64,000 bases of DNA from Hemicordylus capensis. Taxonomy: Eukaryota > Chordata > Lepidosauria > Squamata > Cordylidae. The stretch's first letter is position 1. Every line of letters begins with the position of its first letter. A program made the translations under genes and the position numbers. The notes below the pieces were generated by a model. The model made no database searches, was not told where the DNA came from, and worked only from the letters and a program-made list of their open reading frames with translations. Below, one piece after another: positions 1 through 9,880 of the stretch. Location: assembly GCF_027244095.1 (NCBI RefSeq), contig NC_069671.1:9491982-9555981 (forward strand). The letters run 5' to 3'.

Positions 1-93
1 TCCACAGACCATAGGCTCTTATTCCATTAGTTGTTAGCACCAGCGCAGAAATGACAAAACAAGAAAACAAGCTCCATGGATTTAATTTCAAGA

Positions 94-352
94 TTGCTAC
101 ACCTAATGGCCCAGTGGGGAAATAACTTGATCAGCAAGCCAGAGGTTGCTGGTTCGAATCCCCACTGGTATGTTTCCCAGACTATGGCAAACTCCTATAT
201 CAGGCAGCAGCAATCTAGGAAGATGCTGAAAGGCATCGTCTCATACTGCGTGGGAGGAGGCAATGGTAATCCCCTCCTGTATTCTACCAAAGACAACCAC
301 TGGGGTCGCCAGGAGTTGGCACCGATTCGACAGCACACTTTACCTGTATATA
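94..352 (+). repeat. Sauria-type SINE (Bov-B-tailed)
   Basis: A tRNA-like head with B-box GGTTCGAATCC near 150 is followed by the usual Sauria body (GTTTCCCAGACTATGG, then CCTCCTGTATTCTACC). The tail GTCGCCAGGAGT...CGACAGCACACTTTACC is the Bov-B-derived 3' end. Near full length. The same tail recurs near 9.86 kb and 28.33 kb, and resembles the end of the Bov-B copy near 40.05 kb. Confidence 0.88.
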
Positions 353-447
353 GTCATGTCAAAGGGACTTGGAGTGAATGGTTGGTGGCGTAGGCAAGGA
401 TATGCTGGACCCCTGTGCAGTGCCCTCTCCCACAAACATGGCGCCCT

Positions 448-575
448 GTGGAGACAATACTGGGCTAGATGGACCCATGATCGGATTCTGTGTCAGACAG
501 CTTCCTGTTTTCCTTAGGAGGTTCCAGGTTCCATTCCCAGCATCTCCAGGTAGGGCTGGGAGAGGCTCTTGTTTT
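448..575 (+). repeat. Two SINE fragments at the head of a tandem cluster
   Basis: Bases 448-518 are the 3' end of the SINE body (AGACAATACTGGGCTAGATGG to GCTTCCTG). Bases 521-575 are a B-box/body piece (GGTTCCATTCCCAGCATC). Both have the same orientation as the next three units, so this is the start of a five-unit head-to-tail run. Confidence 0.75.
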
Positions 576-576
576 G

Positions 577-765
577 GGGTTGGGGCTGTAGCTCAGTGGT
601 AGAGCATCTGCCTGGCATGCAGAAGGTCCCAGGATCAATCCCTGGCAGCATCTCCAGGTAGGGCTGGGAAAGACGCCTGCCTGAATCTCTGGAGGGCCGC
701 TGCCAGTCGGTATGGATCAATTCTGAGCTTGATGGATCAATGGTCTAGCATGACATAGGCTGATC
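577..765 (+). repeat. tRNA-Ala-headed SINE
   Basis: A very clear tRNA-Ala-like head: A box TGTAGCTCAGTGG, anticodon-arm region, and B box near 630 (CCCAGGATCAATCC). The common body follows (TCTCCAGGTAGGGCTGG, then CTGCTGCCAGTC-like). It is not a tRNA gene, because the body continues past the acceptor and there is no terminator after the head. The 3' end is degraded around 745-765. Confidence 0.85.
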
Positions 766-774
766 CTGTGCTTG

Positions 775-1062
775 AGGAGGAGAGCTGGTCTTGGGGGAGC
801 AAGCATGAATTGTCCCCTCTGCTAAGCAGGGTCTGCCATGGGATGCATTTGGGTGGGTTACTACTACATGTGAGTGCTATAAGATATTCCCTTAAGGGGA
901 TGGAGTCATAGATCAGTGGTAGAGCATCTGCACGCTGGCATGCGGAAGGTCCCAGGTTCAATCCCTGGCAGCATCTCCAGGTCGGGCTGGGAGAGACTCC
1001 TGCCTGAAACCTTGGAGAGCTGCTGCCAGTCTGTGTAGACAATCCTGAGTTAGATGGCCCAA
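775..1062 (+). repeat. Composite 5S/tRNA-Ala SINE, transitional copy
   Basis: Three modules can be read in order. Bases 775-825 are the A-box-like leader (GAGAGCTGGTCTTGG...AGCAAGCATGA). Bases 826-886 are the 5S rRNA-derived block (CTGCTAAGCAGGGTCTG...GGTGGGTTACT). Bases 897-975 are a tRNA-Ala head with a good B box (CCCAGGTTCAATCCCTGG). The SINE body then runs to about 1062, where the next unit joins without an intervening tail. Confidence 0.85.
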
Positions 1063-1296
1063 GACTTGATGTGTGAGCACTGTAAGATATGCCCCTTAGG
1101 GGGTGGAACTGCTCTGGGAAGAGCATCTAGGTTCCAAGTTCCCTCCCTGGCAGCATCTCCAAGATAGGGCTGAGAGAGACTCCTGCCTGCAACCTCGGAG
1201 AAGCCACTGCCAATCTGTTCAGACAATCCTGAGATAGATAGACCAAGGGTCTGACTCAGTTTCTGGCAGCTTCCTATGTTCCTATGCACTGGTCAC
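1063..1296 (+). repeat. Composite SINE, 5'-truncated, last unit of cluster
   Basis: Begins inside the 5S-derived block (ACTTGATGTGTGAGCACTG). It continues through the degenerate tRNA-Ala module typical of the young composite form (CTGCTCTGGGAAGAGCATC) and the body, and ends in TTCCTATGTTCCTATG. The joint to the preceding unit at about 1062 is within SINE sequence. Confidence 0.85.
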
Positions 1297-2130
1297 ACAT
1301 CTCTAAAGATGTTCATATGGGCTGGAGGAAGGCTTATGAGGGATTTTGCTGAAGCTTTTGCTGTCCAAAATGCTAAGATTTCTCTTCCGGTTCGCCAGCT
1401 TCCTTCCTCCCCCCCCCCCCCGCCTCTTCAAGATGTCACTGAGATAATGTTCCTTCCGTCCCTCAATCTTCGTTTCCGGAAGGAAGGCGCCCTTTTCATT
1501 TCTGAGTGCGGAAAGCGTTTATGAGCCAACCTTAGGGCAACACAGTCAATAACCCCGTCACAATGGCTTCATTTACCTTTCAATTATGACCCCCGCATAC
1601 GCTGGGGATGCTAAACATCCATCTGCAGAGTGCGACGTCTGTGACAGCATTTATATTCCGTCCACACAGGCAGTTTTACAGAGACAGTGAAGATGATGGA
1701 TGACTGTTGAATGGGAGGCCAACTGGTGTCAGCATATTTTTAATGGAGCCCTCCTTTCCCCACTTTTCTCCCCCCAGTTCCCCCCCGCCATCTTCAATTT
1801 TGCTCCAAAGCAGAGACTTAAAAAATAAAGAGCAAGTCATGGGAATCTGCTTGCTCAAGAGACAAGATGGATCCCTGTAAAGCAGAAATTGAGATCTAAG
1901 GAAGGACGAGATACAGTGGGTGAGATCCTGACCAATGCAGTGCTTGGGCGACCAAAACAGCACAGGCTGAAGGGGCGCAGCTGGGTGAATTCGAAGCCTG
2001 GACCTGAAGAGGCCAGGCTTCGGAGCCCTGTCCGTCCCCGCCCCCCACCCTGCCTCTGCTTGGGGGCTTGTGGGGCAAGTGAATTTAAAAAAAAACTTTT
2101 AACCATCTGCCACTGAGTGGCGGAGACAGC
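1297..2130. other. No recognised gene; C-run and unassigned DNA
   Basis: A poly-C run lies at about 1409-1421. The remainder (a purine-rich 1740-1830 and a GC-rich 1990-2060) shows no repeat I recognise and no convincing exon. Open frames here are short and overlap on both strands. Confidence 0.5.
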
Positions 2131-2138
2131 CACTAGAT

Positions 2139-2273
2139 CAGTGATTCTCAAACTTGGGTCCTCAGGTGTTATTGGACTTCAGCTCCCATAATCCCCAGCC
2201 TCAGTGGCCTTTGGTTGGGGATTATGGGAGTTGAAGTCCAATAACAAGGAGGACCCAAGTTTGAGAATCACTG
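2139..2273. mobile_element. hAT-type palindromic MITE
   Basis: The 135-bp element begins CAGTGATTCTCAAACTTGG and ends with its inverse. Almost the whole element is a palindrome (ACTTCAGCTCCCATAATCCC against GGGATTATGGGAGTTGAAGT). A perfect 8-bp target duplication, CACTAGAT, lies at 2131-2138 and 2274-2281. The 8-bp duplication and CAG...CTG ends fit the hAT superfamily. No transposase is present. Confidence 0.92.
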
Positions 2274-2281
2274 CACTAGAT

Positions 2282-2789
2282 GGAAGATCAAGACGGGGAA
2301 GGTGGCGGCCGTGGCAAAAGCTCCCTCCCTGAGCCTGCCTACCTGCCTCCCAAAAGACAGGTGGAGCCATTTGGGGGGCATTTCTGGCCTAAAGAGCCCC
2401 TAAATGGCACTAAAATGATCCAATCTGTCATTTGGGAAGCAGGCGGGCTCAGGGAGGGAGCTCTTGCCTCCCCCACCTTGGTCTCCCCTCAAGTGGCCGT
2501 CCCCACCACACAGCAGTGGATGGTTAAAAGTTTTATTTTTAAAAAATGGTTTAAGTGGCAGGGCTCTGGGGAGGCCACCCCAGAACATTTGGAGCCCCCA
2601 CAAGACAGGAGGCCATGGACCTAATCCCCAAGGTCCATGGCTAAATCCGCCTCTGATGGGCCTTCACACAGAATCCACCTGTCTCCCCTTCCCGCTGAAG
2701 TGTTCTGTGCCACTCAAAAATCTGTCCCTGAAGACTTCACATGAAGACATCCTATTGTATTCTACTATGCCTGTGTGGTGGAAATACTT
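2282..2789. other. Unassigned interval
   Basis: GC-rich and partly repetitive-looking (CCTCCCTGAGCCTGCCT-type runs at 2320 and the inverse at 2440), but I recognise no element and no coding signature. Confidence 0.4.
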
Positions 2790-2866
2790 TGTTTTGTTTT
2801 GTTTTGTTTTGTTTTGTTTTGTTTTGTTTTGTTTTGTCTTGTTTTGTCTTGTCTTGTTTTGTTTGT
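2790..2866. repeat. (TTTTG)n microsatellite
   Basis: About fourteen TTTTG units with a few C interruptions near the end. It abuts the 3' end of the antisense L2 and probably grew from that LINE's A-rich 3' tail. Confidence 0.95.
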
Positions 2867-2867
2867 T

Positions 2868-3307
2868 GTTTAATTTATATACCACCTTTCCTTAAAACAA
2901 TCTGAAGGCAGTTCACACAATAATTAAAATGAGACTATAAACATTGCACAATTAAAATACTAAGCTAAAATATGAAAACATAGATCTGATTAAAATATTT
3001 AAAATACAAGCATAAGAGAACCATACAAAATACAAAGAAGCAGCAATGAAGACAATCATATGAAAGCCTGGGTAAAAAGCCACGATTTCACATGCTCTCT
3101 AAAAACTGTGATAGAGACTGAGGGGCATATAGCCACCAGGAGAGCATTCCAGAGTCTGGGGGCAGCAACAGAGAAGGCCCTGTCCCACGTGCACGACAAC
3201 CAAGCCTCCCTCATTGTCGGCACCCGGAGCAGAGCCCCCTCAGATGACCTCGTCAAGCGGGCAGCAACCCTTGGGAGCAGGCGGTCCCTCAGGTATCCAG
3301 AGCCCAT
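2868..3307 (-). mobile_element. L2-type LINE 3' end
   Basis: Read on the minus strand, the coding end gives WDRAFSVAAPRLWNAL and later VKSWLFTQAFI, the C-terminal signature of L2 reverse-transcriptase ORFs. A short 3' UTR ends in the complement of ATTTATATACCACCTTTCC. The copy is 5'-truncated, and its upstream side is interrupted by a SINE at about 3308. Confidence 0.85.
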
Positions 3308-3597
3308 ACTAGACCATCTGTCCCCTTTGCTAAGCAGGGTCCACTCTGGTTGCATTTGAATGGGAGACTAGAAGTGTGAGCACTGTAAGATATTCCCCTT
3401 AGGGGATGGAGCCGCTCTGGGAAGAGCAGAAGGTTCCAAGTTCCCTCCCTGGCAACATCTCCAGGATAGGGCTGAGAGAGATCCCAGCCTGCAACCTTGG
3501 AGAAGCCACTGCCAGTCAGTGTAGACAATACTGAGCTTGGCGGACCAATGGTCTGACTCAGTATAGCAGCTTCCTATGTTCCTGTGTTCCTAGGTTT
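3308..3597 (+). repeat. Composite 5S/tRNA SINE, 5'-truncated
   Basis: Starts in the 5S-derived part (CTTTGCTAAGCAGGGTC, GAATGGGAGACT) and continues through CGCTCTGGGAAGAGCAG and the body, ending TTCCTATGTTCCTGTGTTCC. It lies against the 5' side of an antisense L2 fragment. Confidence 0.88.
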
Positions 3598-3833
3598 TGT
3601 AAGTATGATGAGAACTCAACCAAATATCTTCATAAAATAGTTCCTAGCAGGCTGCAGACCTGGGATAGCCCATGGATGATCATATAAAAGTGTGAGTTGA
3701 GTTTTATTCCATATTGTAGAAGTCTTGGCATCTCTTCATTTTCATTCATGGAATATCATTAAGTGTAGACTTCATTGAAGATCATAAGTCTAGACTCCCA
3801 AGATCATAGGTCTAGACTTCATTGAAGATCATT

Positions 3834-3985
3834 ATTTATTTATTTTATTTTACATGTATATCCCGCTCTTCCTCCGAGGAGCCCAGAGCGGTGTACTACA
3901 TACTTGAGTTTCTCTTTCACAACAACCCTGTGAAGTAGGTTAGGCTGAGAGAGAAGTGACTGGCCCAGAGTCACCCATGGTTTAG
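3834..3985 (-). repeat. tRNA-derived SINE with GGATATAAATGT tail, partial
   Basis: On the minus strand this is the 3' two thirds of a SINE seen also at 31.5 and 57.1 kb: CTGGGCCAGTCACTT, CTACTTCACAGGGTTGTTG, CTGGGCTCCTCGGAGGAAG and GCGGGATATACATG, with an A/T-rich tail. The tRNA head is missing. The left boundary follows a 25-bp direct repeat (3808-3832). Confidence 0.75.
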
Positions 3986-4038
3986 TTTCACTAAACATTT
4001 GTTTAGTGTACAGACCCACCCACCCCCACCTGCCTTAG

Positions 4039-4086
4039 GAAACATAGGAAACTGCCATATTCTGAGTCAGACCCTTGGTCCATCTA
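4039..4086 (-). repeat. SINE 3'-end fragment
   Basis: Antisense end of the common SINE body (GGAAACTGCCATATTCTGAG, CAGACCCTTGGTCCATCTA). It sits just before the second copy of the 25-bp direct repeat at 4088-4112. Confidence 0.75.
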
Positions 4087-4112
4087 TAGGTCTAGACTTC
4101 ATTGAAGATCAT

Positions 4113-5262
4113 AAGTCTAGGCTCTTTCTCATTACAGAGTCAGCATCCATTAGAGGAGCCAAGTTCAAGCTCCACCACCACTCTGATGCAGAATCCTTCA
4201 GCTTCTTCCAAATGTGCATTTTCTAGTGCTGATGGCACTAATAACAATATAGATTACAACCATTTAGCACTCTGCCACAAAAAAAATGCCAGTTACCAAG
4301 GGAAGGAGCCATTCTCTCTCTCATCTGTTTATTCAACAATGCCAGTTTCTCCCAATGAAATATAGCCGAGGTAATGAGGAGGGGAAAAATCAATTTTGAC
4401 TGCACCCACCAGTGAATATTGCCAGTGTGAACATAAATTTATTGCCCCCTCTGAAGTGTTTGTCTTTCAGTTACATTAATGGTGAACATTAGATTTTGAA
4501 AGGCGGTTTTTCAGATGCACAACTAATGATACACAGGATGGACGTTTCAAATCTGTTTTCTAGTTTTATCACCGCTGTGGGGTCCATGGGATGCTTGCTC
4601 TGCTGGTAGGAGTCACTAATGCGAGGGCCTGGATTCTGTGAAATAAATCCTTTGGAATGCAGTGGGGTTTACTACCATTTATACTGGATGTTGTAGCAGG
4701 TGTGATCAATGTGTAAGGTCAGTTTGGCTGAGGGGGAAAGCCCTCAGACTAGGTCATGAAGTCAGGAGAATTTGTATACTGCTGGCAGCTAAGTAGACAG
4801 GAGTTGATCACACAACCATAACAGGGGCAGGGAGGGCGGGCGGTGGGGGGAGGCAGGGTTGAACCTCTGTTCCCCCCAAACAAGCAAGTCGGTCCTCTCA
4901 CCCACACGATCCGCCAACGCACCATACTCGTCTCATTATGGGTCGACAACAGGCGTGACCCATAAGTATTCATATATATTAATTCAAATGAACCAAGCGA
5001 GCCTTGAGCAGCAGAATTCAGCCATACATGTTCGCTGATGATCAGACTGCTGGCGTTTTAACACCGATAGCAGTATCAGGGTCTTTCTCATACAAGCCCG
5101 TGCAGATCCTACAGAGCTTGGCTTCCTCGCGATGAGAATGCTTCTAATTGCAGAAATGGCCGGTGCTCACGGTTCATTAGCTTTAACATGGTCTACGTGT
5201 CCCCATTATTACAATTATGTTTCAATTAGCCACAAAACACGATTGAGAACAGCCCCTTTCCT
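4113..5262. other. No recognised gene or repeat
   Basis: Mixed-composition DNA. A GC-rich patch with a G-run lies near 4830-4870. I see no repeat family and no exon-like open frame. Confidence 0.4.
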
Positions 5263-5266
5263 TAGT

Positions 5267-5465
5267 TGAACACAGGAACATAGAAAGCTGCCTCATACCA
5301 GGCCAGACCGTTGATACATCTAGCTGACTGCAGTGACTATCAGCAGCTCTCCAAGGTTTCAGAGAGAAGTCTTTCCCATCCCTACCTGAAGATTCCCGGA
5401 GTTCAACCTGGGACCTTCTGTATGCCAAGCAGGTGCTCTACCACTGAGTTCCAGCCTATCCCCTA
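5267..5465 (-). repeat. tRNA-Ala-headed SINE
   Basis: Antisense copy: the 3' end (AACATAGAAAGCTGCCTCAT) is at 5270 and the tRNA head is at 5400-5455 (GCTCTACCACTGAG is the A-box complement). Its 5' end abuts a hAT MITE. Confidence 0.85.
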
Positions 5466-5468
5466 ATG

Positions 5469-5604
5469 CAGGCTTCCCAACTGGTGGGCCTCCAGAAGTT
5501 GATGAACTGCAACTACCATCCTCCCCTGCTACAATTTATTGTGATTAGGGATGATGGGATTTGTAGTCCATCAGCTCTGGAGTGCCACAGGTTGAGAACC
5601 CCTG
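5469..5604. mobile_element. hAT-type MITE
   Basis: Begins CAGGCTTCCCAACTGG and ends AGGTTGAGAACCCCTG, with palindromic interior arms (ACTGCAACTACCATCCTCCC against GGGATTTGTAGTCC). The flanking 8-mers CCCTAATG (5461-5468) and CCCTACGT (5605-5612) share their first five bases and fit an aged target duplication. Confidence 0.78.
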
Positions 5605-5705
5605 CCCTACGTGGAATATTTTAAGGTGCTCACAGGTAGTCACCCTTCCAAAGGCAAACCAAGTCAGCCCCTCCTTTGCAAAGGAAAAATTCATGCTTGC
5701 TAAAG

Positions 5706-5803
5706 AGCCACCTAATGGCGCAGTGGGGAAGAAACTTGTCTAGCGAGCAAGAGGTTGCCAGTTCGAATCCCTGCTGGTGTGTTTCCCAGGCGTTGGGGGA
5801 CTC
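5706..5803 (+). repeat. Sauria SINE, tRNA head only
   Basis: CACCTAATGGCGCAGTGGGG to B box GTTCGAATCCCTGCTGG and GTTTCCCAGG. The Bov-B-like tail is missing. It joins antisense L2 at about 5804. Confidence 0.8.
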
Positions 5804-6473
5804 CAACACAAAGCCCGAGACCAAGTCCGTCAGCTCAGTTAGGGACTCCGTTGAGCAGCGGGGTGATTAGTACACCAACAGAAGTCCCAATCTACCCCTG
5901 GTCCCAAAACTTAAGTACACACATTTGATATGGTCCGACACTTCAACAGGGATCCTGGTAATGGAGATGTTATTCTTATAGACCACAGCCACTCCACCTC
6001 CTCGCCCACGGTCCCTCACCCGCTCCTTCTCCGGTCCCTCACCTGTTCCTCCTACTCTGGAAGGAGAAGCTGGGACCAGAAAGGGCCACCAGCCTCCCCC
6101 ACCCAGGTCTCTGTAAGACGTACCAGGTCGGCGCCTTCATCCAGAATCAGATCATGGATGGTTTCTGATTTGATCTGGACCGACCTGGCATTACAGAGGA
6201 GCAAGGTGAGGTTCCAAGGGTGATCGGCACTGCTCCCCAAGGTCAAAGAGCTGACAGGGCATCTGGAAGGGGAAAGAGCTATTATATTTCCAGTTCCCCT
6301 TCCCCTGTAATGGCCCGCTGACCTGCCAACGTTACATCTTCTGTTCCCCACCACCACCACCAGAATTGCTGCCCCATAGTCAGTGAATACACTACCTGTC
6401 TCCCCATTTCTAGGTAAGCCCAGACACATTATAGGGCAATCTCACCAGGACTAATTAAAACAGCCACACTATT
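5804..6473 (-). mobile_element. L2-type LINE, endonuclease region
   Basis: The minus strand encodes LLLCNARSVQIKSETIHDL followed by ILDEGADLVRLTETWVGEAG, the start of the L2 AP-endonuclease domain. Further on it gives GGGVAVVYKNNISITRIPVE (from about 6000 down to 5930). Reading frames shift between these blocks, so the copy is dead. This is an internal L2 portion, unlike the 3'-end fragments elsewhere in the window. Confidence 0.82.
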
Positions 6474-6705
6474 AGAGCCCCTGGTGGCGCAGTGGTAAAA
6501 CTGCCACCCTGTAACCAGAAGGTTACAAGTTCGATCCTGACCAGGGGCTCAAGGTTGACTCAGCCTTCCATCCTTCCGAGGTCGGTAAAATGAGTACCCA
6601 GAATGTTGGGGGCAATATGCTAAAATCATTGTAAACTGCTTAGAGAGCTCCGGCTATAGAGCGGTATATAAATGTAAGTGCTATTGCTATTGCTATTAAA
6701 TACCC
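6474..6705 (+). repeat. tRNA-derived SINE with GGTATATAAATG-type LINE tail
   Basis: Head GAGCCCCTGGTGGCGCAGTGG with B box GGTTACAAGTTCGATCC. The body contains TTGACTCAGCCTTCCATCC and GTCGGTAAAATGAGTACCC. The tail is GTAAACTGCTTAGAGAG...GCGGTATATAAATG plus GCTATT repeats. This is a third SINE family distinct from the Sauria and composite types. Its tail fits L2/CR1-type mobilisation, but the exact partner is inferred. Confidence 0.8.
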
Positions 6706-7170
6706 ACCCATGTGCAAATTCTTGGGCCAGGAAACCTGGCCCGTGCCCTTTGCTGTCCCCCAAAGTGGCTCCCCAAAGGGATGACCCCCTTTGGTGGTGA
6801 CCCCTTTTGTGGCCCCAATTCTGCACAGACTCCCCACAGAGCAGCCACTGCCAGAGGCCACAGTCCCACAGGTCAAGCAGGGGCTGGCAGATGGTCTCAC
6901 ACTCTCCATCTCCTGCAGGCAGGCACTCAACAGCAGAGGCAGCAACAGACAACCAACACCAGCCTCTCACCCTGGCAGCTGTCTGGGAAGCAAGTCGTCT
7001 CGCACTTTACTGCAGGGCTTCTGGCCCTGGTCGAAGAGTGGTATATAAATATTCGTCGTATTTGTATTCATATTTGTATATAGAAACCTAAGAAAAAAAG
7101 ACAGTTTCCTGTCTGCAGAGGGCTCACAGTCTAAAAAGACACACCAGCAACAGCCACTGAAAGGTGGCTG
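6706..7170. repeat. Unassigned repeat ending in LINE-like tail
   Basis: Contains a GTGGTATATAAATATTCGTCG tail (about 7037-7060) and then the antisense LINE-tail words GGGCTCACAGTCTAAAAA and ACCAGCAACAGCCACTG (about 7120-7160). The G/C-rich part at 6720-6980 is not recognised. Probably two decayed LINE 3' ends meeting here. Confidence 0.45.
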
Positions 7171-7636
7171 TGGTGGGGAATTCTATCGTCTGCATTATCT
7201 TGTACACAAATGTATTCCCATTTTTCTCTGGCCTTGGTTGGACTCTCTTCAAATGTAATCAAAATGAAACTGCACAGGAAGTCACTTGTTGTCGTGTTGC
7301 CAAGTGCAGAATTAATTGACTCATTAACCTTAATCATCTTTTTAAAAAAATTATGAAGGTCAGATGCAGATCTGGAGATGGATGCCCTTAAGTTTTATGG
7401 TCACGGCTTCCAAAGACATTGGCTGGTTCTGCTTCATGTGTAAACAAACCATCCGTCAGCAGCGCAAAAGCAGACACTGAGAAGGAGAAAATGCTGGTCA
7501 ATGTCCTAATCTTTTGAATGTAAATTGTATTTTTCTTCCTAAAACATGCCAACACAAGGGGTTGATTATATCACAGGTCCTGATCCAATTCACATTTGTT
7601 GTGACTGAAGTCCCATTGTTGAAATCAATGGAAGAT
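7171..7636. other. Unassigned interval
   Basis: No repeat or coding signature recognised. Confidence 0.4.
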
Positions 7637-7850
7637 GTCCATTGTGATTCCTTCAAGTCCCCTTGCTTTCATTGTGATTCCTGCAATTTCATTGTGATTC
7701 CTGCAGTTTCATTGTGATTCCTGCAATTTCATTCATTCATTCATGAATTTCACACATTCCTCCACATTCATTCATTCATGAATTTCATTCATTCCTGCAA
7801 TTTCATTCCTTGTGATTCCGGCGTTCCATTGTGATTCCTGCAAGTCCCCG
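7637..7850. repeat. About 20-bp minisatellite
   Basis: Degenerate tandem copies of CATTGTGATTCCTGCAATTT are interspersed with CATTCATTCATGAATTTCA blocks. Five or six recognisable units, most regular at 7669-7730. Confidence 0.85.
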
Positions 7851-8177
7851 TGCTTTCAGTGGGATTTAGGCAGTGATGTTGTTTATCCATTCCTAGATCA
7901 GGACCATGGGCTCTATAGCACTTCGTAGAACGAAGAGCTGAACCAAGTGTTCCCCAGGAGCTCTCCCAGATAGCTGGCTTTACTTTACTGTAAGGCTTTA
8001 ATGCAAATTTAAATTTGAAAGAAAGAAAAAAAGACAGAAAAAGTGGATATATTTACCCTGGAAATAAATTGGACTAGGCTCTAAGGCGCAATGAAAAACC
8101 CGAATTGTGTTTTAAGTGCTCCTCAATCTCTTGCATGGACTTTGGCGTGAATCCGGCCGATGTGCGAATGCACACCA
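7851..8177. other. Unassigned interval
   Basis: No repeat or coding signature recognised. Confidence 0.4.
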
Positions 8178-8465
8178 TAGGAACATAGGAAGCTGCCATT
8201 GACTGAGTCAGACCATTGGTCCATCTAGCTCAGTATTGTCTTCACAGACTGGCAGTGGCTTCTCCAAGGTTGCAGGGAGGAATCTCTCTCTAAGCCAGGG
8301 AGGGAACCTGGAACCTTCTGCTCTTCCCAGAGTGGCTCCATCCCCTGAGGGGAATTCCTTACAGTGCTCACACTTCTAGTCTCTCTTTCATATGCAACCA
8401 GGGCAGACCCTGCTTAGCTAAGGGGACAAGTCAGGCTTGCTACCACAAGACCAGCTCTCCTCTCT
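8178..8465 (-). repeat. Composite 5S/tRNA SINE
   Basis: Antisense copy. The 3' end is at 8178 (AGGAACATAGGAAGCTGCC). The 5S-derived block is at 8380-8430 (complement of AGCTAAGCAGGGTCTGCCC), and the leader ends at GACCAGCTCTCCTCTC. Near full length. Confidence 0.9.
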
Positions 8466-9059
8466 CACCCTCCATTCCGAGCTCAAAGCCCCATCTGGAA
8501 CTGCTCCAGCTCATATTTTTTCTATAAAAATGGACTTTCCGGTGGACTTTTTGGGTGCTATAAAAATGGACTTTCAGGAATTTTCTCCATAAGACTGCCA
8601 AACGCATACTTTTTTCATGGAAGTGTTCCATTCGTTGCAGCCCTAATTGACTAGCGCCGCTGCCCTAATTTTTGTTTGAAATAATAGCCGATATTCTGCA
8701 TACTAAGTGAGTGCCACCACAGAGTGACCAGTACCCATCTGGCCCGGAGGAGAGGAAAAGAGAGAGACACCCAGACTTGGCAGATGCACCATTCAGTTTC
8801 CCTTCAGACGTTGTACCTCTCTTGCAGAAGAAGTGAACAGACCTTGCCAGAGACATGTTAGAAGTGCTTAACTTTGGCTGTGCTTTGCCCTGGACATATA
8901 CATAAATCTTCTTTCATGTGTCTTAAACCTATGACCCTTCCCATGAACCCTGGGCAGAACTGGCCTTCTAGTCTATCTCTGTTTTATGGCTGTTATAAAT
9001 CACTGAAGAGATTGCTCTGTTTATTGTTTGCTGATGGTGGTAGAGTTGGTTTTTTGCCA

Positions 9060-9060
<1 letters not shown>
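8466..9060. other. Unassigned interval
   Basis: Contains a local duplication of CTATAAAAATGGACTTTC at about 8522 and 8559. No gene seen. Confidence 0.4.

Positions 9061-9107
<47 letters not shown>
9061..9107. repeat. (ATT)n microsatellite
   Basis: About 15 uninterrupted ATT units. Confidence 0.98.
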
Positions 9108-9108
<1 letters not shown>

Positions 9109-9299
9109 TCTTGTTTACACAGTCATACAGGTGTTATTGACTGGTTTGTTTTATCCAGACATCGAGTCCTTCCCAAGGCCCTGGGATGGCTAAATTTTAT
9201 TATCAATATTGTTGTTATTATTATAGATACCATCGCAAAATATAGGTTGTTCCCAGTAAATTTGCTTTTTGTAATTGGCTGATAGTGATTTCTGTGGCC

Positions 9300-9300
<1 letters not shown>

Positions 9301-9338
<38 letters not shown>

Positions 9339-9355
9339 GTAGTAGTAGTAGTCAT
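9301..9355. repeat. (ATT)n then (AGT)n microsatellite
   Basis: About twelve ATT units grade into AAG and AGT triplets (TAGTAGTAGTAG). A second ATT tract so near the first (9061) suggests both come from the tails of decayed retroelements. Confidence 0.95.
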
Positions 9356-9654
9356 CGTCGTATCAGCAATAGTTTTCATACTAAAATTAGCATTCAACAA
9401 CTTTTTGCTTAATTGTTCCCATTACTCCATCATTTCATTTTCAGCTAGTGACTTTCTGTTTAGGTTTTCCAATGAAGAAGTTCCTTTGCAGTGCTTTGAG
9501 CCTCTCAATGGGGTGCTTGCATTTCCCAGCTTGACTGAGCAGGAAATTATCCTTTTGGTCACATGGGGTTTGCTGCAAGCAAATCTGCTCAAATGTATCT
9601 TTAAAAAAAAAAAAGAGTTATGTAATAAGTGCTTTTATTCCTCATAATTTATTC

Positions 9655-9880
9655 AGTGTATGAAATGGCCTTGTTGGCACAGCCATTTGAATCTAGGTTT
9701 AATGTGTGTTTCCCAGACTATATAGCAGCAGTGATATAGGAAGATGTTGAAAGGCATCATCTCATACTGTGCAGGAAGAGGCAATGAGAAACCCGTCCTG
9801 TATTCTACCAAAGACAACCACAGGGCTCTGCGTTCGCCAGGAGTCGACACCAACTCGACGGCACACTTTACCTTTACCCC
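9655..9880 (+). repeat. Sauria-type SINE, head degraded
   Basis: The body and tail are intact: GTTTCCCAGACTATAT, GATATAGGAAGATGTTGAAA, CCTGTATTCTACCAAAG and the Bov-B-like end GTCGACACCAACTCGACGG with CACTTTACCTTTACC. The tRNA head at 9660-9705 is shortened. Confidence 0.87.

Noticed and set aside
577-655. Looks like a tRNA-Ala gene
   Set aside because: A and B boxes are good, but the SINE body follows directly, no T-run terminator is present, and the same head recurs in many SINE copies.
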